Origin: Hysterangium stoloniferum
Taxonomy: Eukaryota; Basidiomycota; Agaricomycetes; Hysterangiales; Hysterangiaceae
Assembly: GCA_015178975.1 (NCBI GenBank)
Contig: WHVD01000117.1
Location: forward strand, 1 to 64,000
Length of the DNA stretch: 64,000 nt
Direction: 5' to 3'
Shown here: positions 34,325 to 45,896 of the stretch, piece after piece
Layout of the letters: every line of letters begins with the position of its first letter
Numbering within the stretch: position 1 is the first letter of the stretch
Position numbers and translations under genes: made by a program
Notes under the pieces: model-generated
Seen by the model: the letters and a program-made list of their open reading frames with translations, nothing else
Databases searched by the model: none
Told to the model about the DNA's origin: nothing

Positions 34325-37300
34325 ATGTTACCTTATTTGTCTAAAATTGCGTTGGAACTATCAGACCCTCAAGAATCTTCATTAACAATACTTGCGCGCG
34401 GTCTTGGATTAAGAACCTTAATCTGCACTCTCCTCAAAGCATTTGATGTGCCCCACAGTCTGATATTAGTGGGTAAGTTTGGGATAGTGTAATGTGGACA
34501 TAACATCAAGTAATCTTGGATGTGATAGTCAACGCGGCTCCAAATGAGGAGTATGGAATTGGCGAAGAGTTGGGTGTGATGGGATGCAAAAAACCTGGAT
34601 TACGTATTGTCGGATTCGAAATGCCCCGAAAAGATAGGTATGGCTCCTCCTTTTCCAGATCATACTATACGGAGATATCATGGTTTTGTGAAGGCAAATT
34701 CTGTACAGGAAGGGCGGGTTGATTTCAGTCACTTCTCGTATCCTCACAGTCGACATGCTACTTTGTGACATACCTATCGATAAGATCACCGGAATGGTTG
34801 TGATGCATGCCGAGAAGTGAGTATACTGCTAACCTGTAAATCCCTTCATGGGTGATAACTTTTCAAGAGTAACAGCATTGGACGCCACCGCCTTCATTAC
34901 CCGCCTATACCGGGACAAAAATACGAAGGGTTTTATTAAGGCCTTTTCCGATCAACCAGAGCAAATAACATCTGGCCTCTCTCCACTCAAAAACATTCTT
35001 AAGGAGCTACAGGTTTGACGTAATGTTTTCTGTACCCGCAGACTTGCTCACACTGCTGCAGATTAGATCAGTGCACATATATCCACGGTAATTGTGTCCT
35101 GCAGGACTTGTTGGGTTATGCTTATTATTTAAACCAGTTTCCATGAGGAAATACAGGAGTCCTTGATTAGGCGTAAAGCCGATATCATCGAGCTCGCTCA
35201 GCCCATGTCAGAGTCTATGACGGATATACACGAATCCATAGTAAACTGTATTAACGCAACCATTAACGAGCTCAAGAGAAGCAACACATCTGTGAGTGAA
35301 GACAGTTTTTGGTTTTTGCCTCGTCGAACACCACCCCTTCAGCTTGATCTCGACGATTTTGACATCAAATTGGTTTATTTCCGTTCGTTTGATGCTATAG
35401 TGCGGCGACAACTGGATCCCATATGGCACAAAGTCGGCTTTCGTACAAAACGGCTTGTCGGGGATCTTACGATTCTACGGAATCTTTTAACGTTAGATTT
35501 GACTTCGTATCACATATTTTCTCGAATCTCAATGCATCTAATTTAGTTATCTTGTATCTTACGACGCACTCGCATTTTATGCATATTTAGAAACCATTGT
35601 CGCATCGAACAGCTCTACGGCAAATCCCCTCTATTCGCATGAAAACCAATCTCCCTGGTTAACAATGGATGCGGCGAACACCATTTTCACTGTGGCTAAA
35701 CGGCGCTGTTATGTCACCAATCCGGCCGCGGTGGTGCAGATGCAGGTGTCTGCTGAGCAAGACGCCGAACAAGACGCAGACTGGGATGTTTTAGATGAGA
35801 TCGAAGGCGCAATGCCCGCCGGAAGCGGTGGAAATTCAAAATCTAAAACAGGCGACGATAAGCACGCTTGGGAGAAGATGCCTAACTGGAGGCCCTGGTG
35901 GTTACCGAGAGAGGTCGAGCCTGTGTTAGAGGAACAACCGAAATGGGGTCTTCTAGCCGAAATACTGTATGAGGTCGAAGAAGAGATTAACAATAATCCC
36001 GGATCGTCCCGTATGTGTATTTCAATAAAGGAATACCAATTGGTTGACGTTCTGTTTTAGTACAGCCTGGTACCAATACCGTGCTAATAATGACTCAATC
36101 GGACAGGACCTGCTCACTGCTTCGTGAGTATCTCGACGAGATGGACCTGGATGCTCGCAAGGGTGAACAAGGCCACAGAATGATGATGCGTCGATTACGA
36201 GCCTATCTTGGCTGGAAAGCGGACCTACATAAACCACAACAACCAGACCATCCCCACCCCAGCTTCAATAAGAAAATTACGCAAACTCAAGGTCCCGCGT
36301 CAGGCTCTGGTTCCGGTGATAGGGGACTAAGTGTAGCTATGCAAAAGAAGGATAAGGAACGGCGGGAACGGGCCGCTAGTCGAAGACGGGTACGCGGTGG
36401 CGCGCCATCTCCCAGTTCAACATCACAGCGAACACAAACGTCAAGTCAAGAGGGCATGATGAAGAGCGAAGACATGATCATGGAAGAAGCCGAACAGATT
36501 GCGGACTTGTGAGTGATTTAATATGTCAGTTTATGAGATAAATGTTCCAATCAGCCATCAGTCTTACCGGTAAATCTTCGGCTGTTGATCAAGGTCTAGA
36601 CTCCTTGGCCGTCGAGTCTCTTGACTTTGAACAGATGGAATTCGATTCGAATTATGGTTTACTTTCCCCTGAACAGACGGTCATTATTCGCACGTACTCG
36701 GATGACACTGATGATCAACTTCTGGCTGAAATTTACCCCCGGTTTATTATTTTCTATGAACCGAATCAGGATTTCGTACGCCGAGTGGAGGTTTGTGTGG
36801 ACTTTTTTCTTCTGTCACTCGTCTTCAACGCTATTTGCTAGGTGTACCGCAATTCAAACCCAGGACTAGGTGTCCGAATGTATTTCATGTACTATGCCAT
36901 GAGCTGCGAGGAACACAAATATCTGGCTGGCATGCGAAGAGAGAAAGAAAGCTTCGAGCGCCTGATTAAAGAGCGAGGGGTAAGTCACTCTTTGACATCG
37001 TTCCATCACGTTTTTGACCAGTACCTTGAAGAGCATGTTAATTCCCATCATGGAAGAACGTCGTGCTGCTTCGAGTGCGGGCGAGGCGATAATTCGCACC
37101 ATTAGTACCCGGATTGCCGGCGGAGGCAGAGTTGCCACTGCCGAACCGTCCCAGGCACGAACCTTCACACATTAATTATCTGATTTGTACTTCATCTGAT
37201 TTCTTCAGGTTATTGTCGATTTACGTGAATTTCGGTCAACGCTTCCCAATTTATTGCATGCATCAAACTTGAGAATAATTCCTGCGACACTTGTTGTAGG

Positions 37301-38044
37301 GGATTATATCCTGACCCCTGAGATGTGCGTTGAGCGGAAAAGTATTCCCGATTTAGTTTCAAGTTTTAATAGTGGACGACTGTATGTTTATTGTAATCCA
37401 CATTCATCTGATTGTTCTAACTACTTGCCAGTTATGCGCAATGCGAGCTTATGTCCGTGCACTATAAACAGCCAATTCTTTTGATTGAATTCGAGGAGCA
37501 TAAGTCCTTTTCTTTAGAGGCAAGTCAATATTTATTACTTCATCTTCACCCTTCCAAATTATCTTCTCCGCAGACTGTGGGCGACTTAAAATCGTTCGCC
37601 AAACCGACTGGAAGGTATCCCATAAAAGCAAAGAGCGGATCTGGCTCTCCCGGACAGGCGCCTGCATTCGCATCAATTCAATCGAAACTTGTGCTCCTCA
37701 CCCTTACCTTTCCTCGAGTGCGAATTATATGGTCTTCATCGCCATATGCAACAGCCGAAATATTTAATGATCTGAAGCTCAACAACTCCGAACCAGATCC
37801 GTCGAAAGCTGTGGCGGTTGGCGCGGAAGACGATGCTGAAGCTGGGGCAGGATGGAATCTCGCTGCCGAGGAGCTTATCAGATCATTCCCTGGCATCACG
37901 GCCAAGAATGCACGATATGTAATGGGGAAAGTGTCCAGCGTTAAAGAGTTGTGTGCTCTCAACTTAGAGCAAGTACAGGAGGTGCTAGGTCTGGAGCCTG
38001 GGAAGGCGTGTTGGGAATTTATTCATCATGGGGAGAAAATCTAG
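34325..38044 (+). CDS. RAD1: DNA repair endonuclease RAD1/XPF (ERCC4 family)
   Basis: Large subunit of the Rad1-Rad10 (XPF-ERCC1) structure-specific nuclease, which cuts 5' of lesions in nucleotide excision repair and trims flaps in recombination. Fourteen exons give 1017 aa with all phases closed. The inactive helicase-like N-terminus starts [12 protein letters not shown] and includes [43 protein letters not shown] and [17 protein letters not shown]. The ERCC4 nuclease holds [20 protein letters not shown] and the catalytic ERKSIPD at about residues 805-822. The C-terminal HhH2 dimerisation domain includes [17 protein letters not shown]. Introns: 34473-34528, 34638-34693, 34817-34867, 35013-35061, 35088-35137, 35507-35546, 36011-36060, 36509-36561, 36791-36841, 36980-37031, 37155-37208, 37382-37431, 37520-37573. 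Two of them (37155, 37520) appear to use GC donors. The gene looks intact. Confidence 0.95.
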
Positions 38045-39311
38045 CTTGGGGTTCAGCGTGATTAGGGCTGAGTTATTTTGCTTGGGTGTTAGTTGTACTA
38101 TCTGTACTATCTTGATGTGTCCTGCTTATTGTAGTTAGAAATATTTATGTTACGGCAGGCTGAACAGGCCAAGAGATAACGGGATGGAAATACTCCGATT
38201 CTACATGTGTAGGGAGATATACAGTTATTCCTTGTCTGGGCAGCGACGGCTCAATCGGTTCCAAAAGTTGACTTACCAGATTGTATGGCTGCAAAGCGAG
38301 TGCATCAAGTTTGGAAACCTTGGAACTAAGCCTCTTTTGACTATGAATATAAACGTGGGTTGTAGATTATACCTTTGGGAACAATATGGACTACTAAAAC
38401 GTTTCAACTGATTAGTCAATTAACGACTAACTTACTGAAGAGTATTACCAATTGTCATGATTTTCGAACAACGCACCGTGGGGTAACTTGAATCCGTAGA
38501 CCCAGTACTAGTAGCGCCAGGTACAGTATCCCACACTGAATTGGAGAAACCATTGAATATTAATAAATATGACAGCATCTGGCACAAATATTAGCGATCT
38601 CATCGCTGCAAGAGGGTCTTGTATGAAATACAAGTATAGTGGGAAGAAATGTTGTCAGCACATCCAATATCTCCCATTGTTATTGATAAGCTTTTTCCTG
38701 ACGTCGCAAAAATTAGTCCCTGCACAACCATAAAATGTGAAGTTATACATGAATCCAATTTTCATTTTAAACCTTGTTTGGTTCACACCTGCACACTTTC
38801 CAAAACCAAGCGATATTAAGATGTCCTATATCTAGCATAATCATAGTGGCATTGATTGACAAGAGAGGAACAGAGCTCATGAGGGGGTGTAGCACACGAA
38901 CTCATTTGATGTGCCGGAGGGCTAACGCTGCGGCCCATATACTCACCCCTGACGCCCCTACAATCTTCGAATTCGCGATCATCTTAATGGAGCACAGCCC
39001 CTTTACACGAGTCCAGACTCGCTCGTGCCTCACCTTAGAAGGTCATGTAGCCTAGATCTGAGGGGGGTGAAACTCGTCGGTTCAATCCCCCAAGAAGCCG
39101 TTGGAAAACACGAATCATGGTGCGTATCAATTATCCGCCAAATCGACATCGAGCGAGCGAGCGATGCTTTTAATGTACCTCTTGAGTCCCTGTTGATCTC
39201 GGTAACGCCGGTATTTTGGCGTTTAAACATGCAGCAAGCTACAAAACTGCGCGGAGTCAGGACAAAAGGTCAGGAAAGGCAGCCAAGGACGAAACACACA
39301 ATATCTTGCTT
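38045..39311. other. gene-free stretch downstream of RAD1
   Basis: Several 60-90 codon frames exist on both strands but none has splice-supported extension or family resemblance. Confidence 0.45.
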
Positions 39312-39642
39312 TCAATAGGTCGACCTGATTAACCCTCTGCGGATTTGTTCCAGTCTAACAGGTTCAACAGCCTTGTCAAGAAGACAAGTATTTTCGCCTA
39401 CACGATCGACATCCAGGGTCTCTGAGTGATACGCGACGAGGTCAGGTGTGGCGTATTGGAAGAAACGAAGACCTAATTCAGAGATGAGATGGTTCAGAGC
39501 GCACTGTCCATTTTCTTGACAGCCGCGAGGTTGTGGTACCTTGATAGGTAAATTCACTTTGGGAAGCTTCAAATTGTCTTTCGAGATTTTGTGAGTACCG
39601 ACATAATGTTTTGAAATAACTTTTACAGAGAGTATGCTGTCA
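39312..39642 (-). CDS. possible 3' exon of an unidentified gene (weak Ulp1-like signal)
   Basis: An open minus-strand block of about 110 codons ending at 39312 and preceded by an acceptor-like GTGACAG. It reads ILSVKVISKHYVGTHK, then LPIKVPQPRGCQENGQCALN, and ends IRRGLIRSTY. The VPQ...N..CA arrangement recalls the Gln/Cys active-site segment of Ulp1/C48 cysteine proteases, but the usual DCG word is absent. I could not trace convincing upstream exons; the minus-strand frame ending at 39894 may belong to it. It could equally be a relic or chance. Confidence 0.3.
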
Positions 39643-42312
39643 CTGACTTAACTGACTACAAATGTAACACGAAGGTGTACCCCTCATTTCTACCCCTCGT
39701 TAAGCTTCAATAAAACCTTCCGTTAAAAATATAGCCCCCTCTAGAGACAAGGTTACTACAGCTGAGAACCAAGCGATATATGTGATAAAGACTTTGAATT
39801 AGTATGTGCAGATGTAAAAGCCTGAGATGACAGTAGTGACCTTTCCGATGAAAACCGCAGCATTGGAAAGCGAGCGCCTCAAACTCCAACATCTTATATC
39901 ATCAAGGGATCAACGAACTGCAGGGCAAAGCTAGCCCAAACAATATTTAAAAAAGGAGGTATTTGTGAAATACCCTCGACTGGCATCATAGACACAGATA
40001 GATGTCGGCGCGTATCCTTGCGGCCGCCACAACGCAAGCACAGCGGGCTCTCAATAAAATGAGAGATGACCATGGATTGGGTACGACAGTGCACGAGGAC
40101 GCGCACCGAAATTTTCTGGCCAACCAGTGAGCCGCATATATATGCAGTAGTTGCAATTGGGCTCAGAAATCAAAACAAAAGAATATGAAAGACGACCCCT
40201 CGAGTTGGAGGGTAAAGGCATGGTTGAGGATGAGGTGAGAAGTGACTATTATATATATCTTGAGATCCTATGATTATCAATGTTCTACGCAGTTTGACCC
40301 TATCTATCATTAGAAACTAGCGTATTAGATAATTTTTCTCCTCTAAAGGGTAGTGACTTGATTCAAGCAATCCGAAAACCTGGTGATGCGTCCTCTTCGG
40401 GCATCAACCTGAAGATGAATCTGAAACCCTATCGAAACCCGCTCACTGTGAGAGGCTTCCTGATAAGTACGTTGGCGAGTTCTACTCACGAATGTTCTCC
40501 GGTTTATGGAACATGCGGTTTAATGTTATTGTAACAATTCATGACCATCGTGATCACTATCATATGTGACTTGTATATTGAGCTGGTTTATAATTGTCGT
40601 ACAGCTATTGGGTAAGCTTATCCTGCTTTGTATGGTCTATTGAACGTTCATGCATTGCCTAGAATTAACTATCACTCTTCAATTACAATACGGATGCCTT
40701 TCGTTTGGATAGTGCAATACAGTGCCGAGGCTCAAGATGACAGCCCCGGCTTCTCCGACATAAATTTGCTTCTATCCCATCGCATCTGGCCGGATGCCTG
40801 CAAAAAAATTGTAATAGCATGTATTCGAGTATGTCTGTAAACCGATTTTGAAGATTCGGAGGCCATACCAAAACGCGAAACTCGGATTCGCGAGTTCCAG
40901 CAATTATATCAATTCCATAAAAAAACTCATTTCAAAGCAAGGACACCGAAAACGGCTACCATTACGTTTGTGCCGTCGACAGATTAGGGGTCAGCAGGGC
41001 ATTACTCCATTGACTCGTATTGTTTTCGGTCCTTACTTGAAAAACAGAAGCTTTATAGTTATGTTTCATTCAAACCAGCTATACGCTGTAAACTAAAATG
41101 TGATACTTGATTTAATTATATCACAGGGATTGGCCGATGGCATTATACTGTGTAGATATAAAAGTTGATATGTACGCCGTAGTGCTCCACAGGCGCACAC
41201 GGTTGTCAATTGCGTTTTCATGGAGCAATCGGGAGTGTAAGTAGGTCAAGGCGCATCAACACCTTTTAATGTTCCTTATAAATCGAATACGGATATACTG
41301 AATAAGAGAACGACGAGCATCGTACGGAAAGACAGACTCACCCAGATGCCCAACCTGAAGGATGAAACGGTAGTGTATCTCCTGGCACCATGAGCAGAGC
41401 ACGAACGCCAACAAGCGGGGGGTTGAATGAGAAGTTCTCGCTCCAGTCGAAATCAGTTGCGAAGCTCTTTTCGAACCCTAGCATAATACCGGAACCATCT
41501 TATATGCAGATTCCACCAGCAGACTCAAAGATGAGTGCGCTCGGAAAAGGAAAGCACACAGGATTCGTGGTCACCTTTACAAATTAAAATCAATATTAGC
41601 CAAGCGTACTTGAGCTCTCTCTGACACGCCGCCTCTGACCCAGAATGATTCAGGAGTACCAATCTATTCAAAGTGGAATTTGTATTTACAATCTACCATA
41701 AGGGCGAAGCACTCACAGACTATGAAATTGATTGAAATAAAATTCTCCCTCCAAAGCCTTTAATGCCCTACTATGTGTTATACAATATAAATTCACTCCT
41801 AGTGTAGCCGTATTCCCGCGGTACCGCTAGCTTGGCTCGGCAACGGCAAAGCCGCAGCCAATCCCATTTACATATAGCTGGTTCAAGCTAAAAGTTGTAT
41901 GATTATATATTCAGTATGAACCAGTCATCAACAAAATTCACCTACCCGCTGGCGGATGATCTCGGTTCACAGCCTGAAAAATAGACCGATGGAGGCTCAA
42001 AAAGTCGCGTGTTGACATGGCTATCTCGAACTCCTATGAGCAACAGCAGTTCCAGGCCCGCAATTACGCATCACAATCGGTATGACATAGCATCACTTCT
42101 TGTCCCATTGCAGTTGTTCCAAGAACATCGCAGACTGTCATTAATTTCTAGGAAGGGAAATGAAGCCTGGTGTTATTGCTGTTGTCGCTGGTGTTGTTCT
42201 ATATGCAGCCTGTCACGTCATCCGTGGTTCTAATTCTCTATCATAATCTCCTCGATAAAAGGTTCGGATAGTACGCAGTCTGTAAATTTGCCACTGAAGT
42301 GCATTTATTAGT
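39643..42312. other. gene-free stretch
   Basis: About 2.7 kb without a gene I can support. A 65-codon frame at 41390-41587 (ATG within ACCATGAGC) is the only tidy candidate and has no recognised family. Confidence 0.4.
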
Positions 42313-43052
42313 ATGAATCACTGGTCCCGGGTCTTCGAGGAATTATTTCGAGGTTAGTACGAGTATTAGCTGCGCTTAAATGTTCTCCCATATTTTATAT
42401 CACAAAGCTTATCGTTTGTTAACAGTCTATCGGCAGATCCGGCCATTCGGAAATACAAGCAGCTGCGATGGATTGCCAATTTGTCGTCAACTCGTTGCCA
42501 ATCGCTTCCGTAAATCTCTTAGCCCGCTTGCCGTTCGCCGCATAAATGAGCATCTCTCCCTCGTAGATCTACCAGATGTCTTACTTGGATGTATAAGACA
42601 CTTGTTTGATTATTTTTTTGGCTTGTGTAGCTGCGCGTCAACAGTGGATGGATAAAACTCGAGTTATCAAAGAATCGGTGGGGGAAGATATCTTACTGGA
42701 TCGACTCCATTTTCCGTGGGAGCCCTTGTGGGAGGTACCCGTGATCCCTTGTGTCATTATTGTGGTGGGAATTACTTAGGGGATCTCCCCCGGACCACCG
42801 ATCAAAGTGCATTCAAACCTTGTATCATACAGCCTGCGTTCTTGCGATCTCTACTCTCCTTCTCAAGACGGGGAAAAAGGTTGCTCTCCTACAGAAGTAG
42901 AAGACCGAATCAGTAGGGTAATGCTATATGAGCTTCTATATACAGCCCTCCGAGCATTAAGTTCAGCCTCGAGAATTACGGCATCGTGGCCAGGAGATCC
43001 GGAAGCAAGATCTACGTCTATGTCAGCCACTTTCACAACACAAAATCCTTAG
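42313..43052 (+). CDS. unknown 193-aa protein, four exons
   Basis: Exons 42313-42352, 42426-42590, 42631-42734 and 42780-43052 join in phase through GT-AG introns of 73, 40 and 45 nt. The result is 193 residues starting MNHWSRVFEELFRVYRQIR and ending FTTQNP. The consistent phases support a real gene; no family is certain. The early LFRVYRQ followed by a distal NRFRKS recalls the LYR-type fold of small mitochondrial assembly factors, but this is weak. The middle is globular (RLHFPWEPLWE) and the last 40 residues are Ser/Thr-rich. An upstream ATG at about 42162 opens a hydrophobic segment (MKPGVIAVVAGVVLYAACHV) that could be an alternative first exon with a membrane anchor, though I could not join it in frame cleanly. 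Confidence 0.5.
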
Positions 43053-43573
43053 CCTTATGCCTGAATTAAACCTTCGTAACGACAGGCTAGCCGACACCAG
43101 GTGTGAAATGGAGTACAACATCGGCACCAGGGTAACTTCGGAGATACCCATGAGCCGTTCTGTTATGGGTTGTGCCGGGCGCCCGAATGGTGGAAGATTT
43201 CATTTCTGAAGGGTAAACTGTCTGATTGCTTCCTGCACATGTCCCGAACGTAAGTAAACCTGAGGAATTGGGTATCGTTGACTGCTAATTATTTGGAATG
43301 ATTTCCCTATAATATTCTGGAGACATACTGCACGAACAAGCTTCGTCATGGTCAAGCACACTACATTCTATGAGGCCTAGAACGATCCTGCCTTCCTCGC
43401 GACTGCATTGAGATTTGCAAACCATGAGGAAAACTTCGCACCCGTCGAGAGACGGTCCTGGTCAAGAAAGGAGATAAATTGATAAATAGTTGCCAAAATA
43501 CACCATTACAGACAGAAAAGAAACCAGGGGGATACCAAGGCTAGACGGTTCAGTGCTCGCGGATGAAAATACA
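43053..43573. other. intergenic between convergent genes
   Basis: 3' ends of the 42313 gene (+) and the LENG1-like gene (-) face each other here. No further feature seen. Confidence 0.5.
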
Positions 43574-44596
43574 TCATCTCCGATGTCGATACTCGCGATG
43601 ATTGGTGTTGACATTGCGACCGCCTCTGTCTCGAGCACCGTTTCTATCCCAACGACGGTGGGCGTCCTCCGTTTCTTGCCGATTATATACGTCACTATAG
43701 CCTCGCTCGTCTGCCTCGTTACCACCGACGGTGCTAGGCGTCATATTTGCCATTCCTAGTGCTTCGCGATCTTTCTCTCGCTTTCTTCGGCGTATTAATT
43801 CCACGGCGCGGGCTCTTTCTGAAGATTCTCGTTGTACACGTGCCTCAGTCGTGTTCGAAGGCGGAGGCATTCGCCGTACTGTTGAAGTAGTTGGGGGCCT
43901 AGAGTTTGAGGGATAAGAGCGCGATAGTTCTGATTTGATGGAAGTGAGGGGGTCAAAGATGAGTTTAGTTGACAGATCTTTTTTGCTATAACAGATCGAG
44001 GTTCTTGTAAGAGACGTGCTTAGGAGGTTAGCGAGAGACATACCGTTTCTCGTCAGAAAGCTCAATTTCGCCGGAATTTCTATCAGAGTACCAGGGATTG
44101 AGATCTTTGGTGGAAGGGGCTAGCCGAACACCTTTCTCATCTTCCGTCTTCGCTGCTTTTACTGCTAATTCTCTCGAGCGTGTCATAGCAGTTGACATAG
44201 CATGCTATCATGACTTTAGTCCATCATGAGCTAGGTAACAAAAAAATAGACAAACCTGTTCAATATCTGAGAACAAATTAATGTGTCCCGAGCTTGTAGA
44301 TATCGTTGTAATTTCCACCACAGGTTGCCTTGCAGGCACATCGTCATCCTTGTGCTTAAGCCTTTTTGAGCCGCCAGACCGTCCTCGGAGCAAATCTAAT
44401 CGTGCTTCAGAGTCCTAATTTGCACACATGAATATCATCCATGCAATCACATTGATCAACATACGGCAATTCTCATACGACCCTCTTCTCCCGCCTCTTT
44501 CAATCTAGCAGCTTCTTCATCCTGTCGCACACGTTCAATGTTATCCCTGCGATACGGATGGTAAGATTTGTGATGTGCAATGTTCAATTTGCCCAT
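43574..44596 (-). CDS. LENG1/CIR_N-domain protein
   Basis: Homologue of the leukocyte receptor cluster member 1 group, nuclear proteins with a CIR_N domain found with spliceosomal factors. Four exons, with introns 44415-44464, 44205-44255 and 43986-44043, give 287 aa. The start MGKLNIAHHKSYHPYRRDNI (ATG at 44596) is the invariant family N-terminus. It continues ERVRQDEEAARLKEAGEEGR and, across the first intron, DSEARLDLLRGRSGG, matching the family closely. The middle contains NLFSDIEQ and LNPWYSDR, the latter also family-typical. The C-terminal half is basic and Arg-rich (VELIRRRKREKDREALG, then Arg/Asn-rich), as in RNA-processing proteins. It is divergently paired with the phosducin-like gene, only 87 bp between start codons. 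Its exact role is unproven. Confidence 0.85.
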
Positions 44597-44683
44597 CTTT
44601 CTCCGTTATCGTCGGTAGTGTTGCAGAAGTGACCGTGGCGGCGTGACGGTTGCCGTGACATGTGGTTCAACTATTGGCCGGTC
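44597..44683. promoter_or_regulatory. 87-bp divergent promoter
   Basis: The gap between the start codons of the LENG1-like (-) and phosducin-like (+) genes. It must hold both core promoters unless transcription starts inside the genes. A second in-frame ATG for the plus gene at 44660 would shrink it to 63 bp. Confidence 0.6.
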
Positions 44684-45896
44684 ATGGTAGGTTCCTCAAT
44701 CTGGAAAGTGCATAACCCGTGATCTGATTAGTCTTGCTCTCTAGGATCTAGACGAACTTGTATTATCCGGTGCTCTGTTTTCGAACCCTCGTTCAACGTC
44801 TCCGGTGCGCTCGCCACCGCAATCGCGATCGCCCTCACCCGACCCTCTGTTTCCTTCGAATGAAGATCTAAGCGACCCCGAATTTTCAAGCTTACCACCT
44901 GGAGTCGCAGATAATGATGAAGCGGTAGAATTGTCGACAGCGAATATACGTGGGAATGGCACTGGTGTAAAGAGTGTCATTCGAGATCGAGATGAGGCCG
45001 TGAGGCGGGAAAACGAGAAGCGGGCCAGAGAAATCAAGGAAACAAATAGGAGGATGGAAAAGATGGCTCTTACTGCTAGGACATACGCTGAGGAAGAGGA
45101 AGAACGTTTGCATGAGAAAGCTATTGCGGAAGGATTGGACAAGCGGGATATGACTGATAAACGGATGCTCGAGCGCAAGGGACGATTTGGCCACCTTCGA
45201 GAGGTTAGTGAAGGTGGGTTTCTTGACGCCATTGAGGGTGAGGCTACAGGGACATACATTGTGCTTCACATTTATCATCCGGTATGTATTGCAATTTCGG
45301 TGTATTTTGAACATACGTATTAAGTCCCATTGTAGACATCAAGTCGCTCTCATGGCCTTGACGCTATCCTAGCTCGATTAGCTCGGGAATATCCCGAAAC
45401 TAAGTTCCTTCGCGCTCGTGCAGCCGCTGTCGGCTTCGCAACATCATCTCGACCTCGACCCGCTCCCAGTACAAGGAGCAATCTAATTACAATATCCGAA
45501 GACGAGGTATATTCGAACGACGAAGATGACCCATACTTTTATGATGATGATGAAGAGGAGGAAGAATATGAATTGGAAGACGTTACTGATGCGGACATGT
45601 TTCCTACCATGCTGGTATATCAATCTGGTGAGCTTAAACATAACTGGGTGCGAGTCGATTGGGAAGCGGAATCATGGGTCAAGCGAAAAGAAGGAGATAG
45701 CGGGAGTAACTCTACTTCCATCGAGGCATTATTGCGAGGGTATGTCCACATCCCTGTTTGAGACCTTCGCGATTCCTCATCAGCGATCTGTAGCCACAAT
45801 ATAATCAGGCCAGCTAGCAATGGAAATTGCGGGTTTTCAAGTGACGATGATGACTCTGGAGAAGCTGAAAACGACGATGATCTTTTCGATTTATGA
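44684..45896 (+). CDS. phosducin-like protein (thioredoxin fold)
   Basis: Phosducin family member, a co-chaperone that helps CCT fold G-protein beta subunits and binds G-beta-gamma in the cytosol. Four exons, with introns 44687-44744, 45282-45335 and 45740-45808, give 343 aa. The N-terminal region contains ELVLSGALFSNPRS and a long charged helix (RRENEKRAREIKETNRRMEK). The thioredoxin-like domain follows: RFGHLREVSEGGFLDAIEG, TYIVLHIYHP, AILARLAREYPETKFLRARA and MFPTMLVYQSGELKHNWVRV, each matching human PhLP block by block. An acidic insertion (DDDEEEEEYELEDV) precedes the last beta strands, and the tail is acidic (DDDDSGEAENDDD). Exon 1 contributes only the Met codon; an in-frame ATG at 44660 would add eight residues (MWFNYWPV). 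The Cryphonectria G-beta regulator BDM-1 is a known fungal relative. Confidence 0.85.

Noticed and set aside
39894-40106. CLRCGGRKDTRRHL as a LINE-type C-terminal zinc motif
   Set aside because: Only a single short match with no reverse transcriptase or endonuclease nearby.
44741-45314. 172- and 140-codon minus-strand frames
   Set aside because: They oppose the phosducin-like exons and have Ser/Arg/Phe-rich shadow composition.
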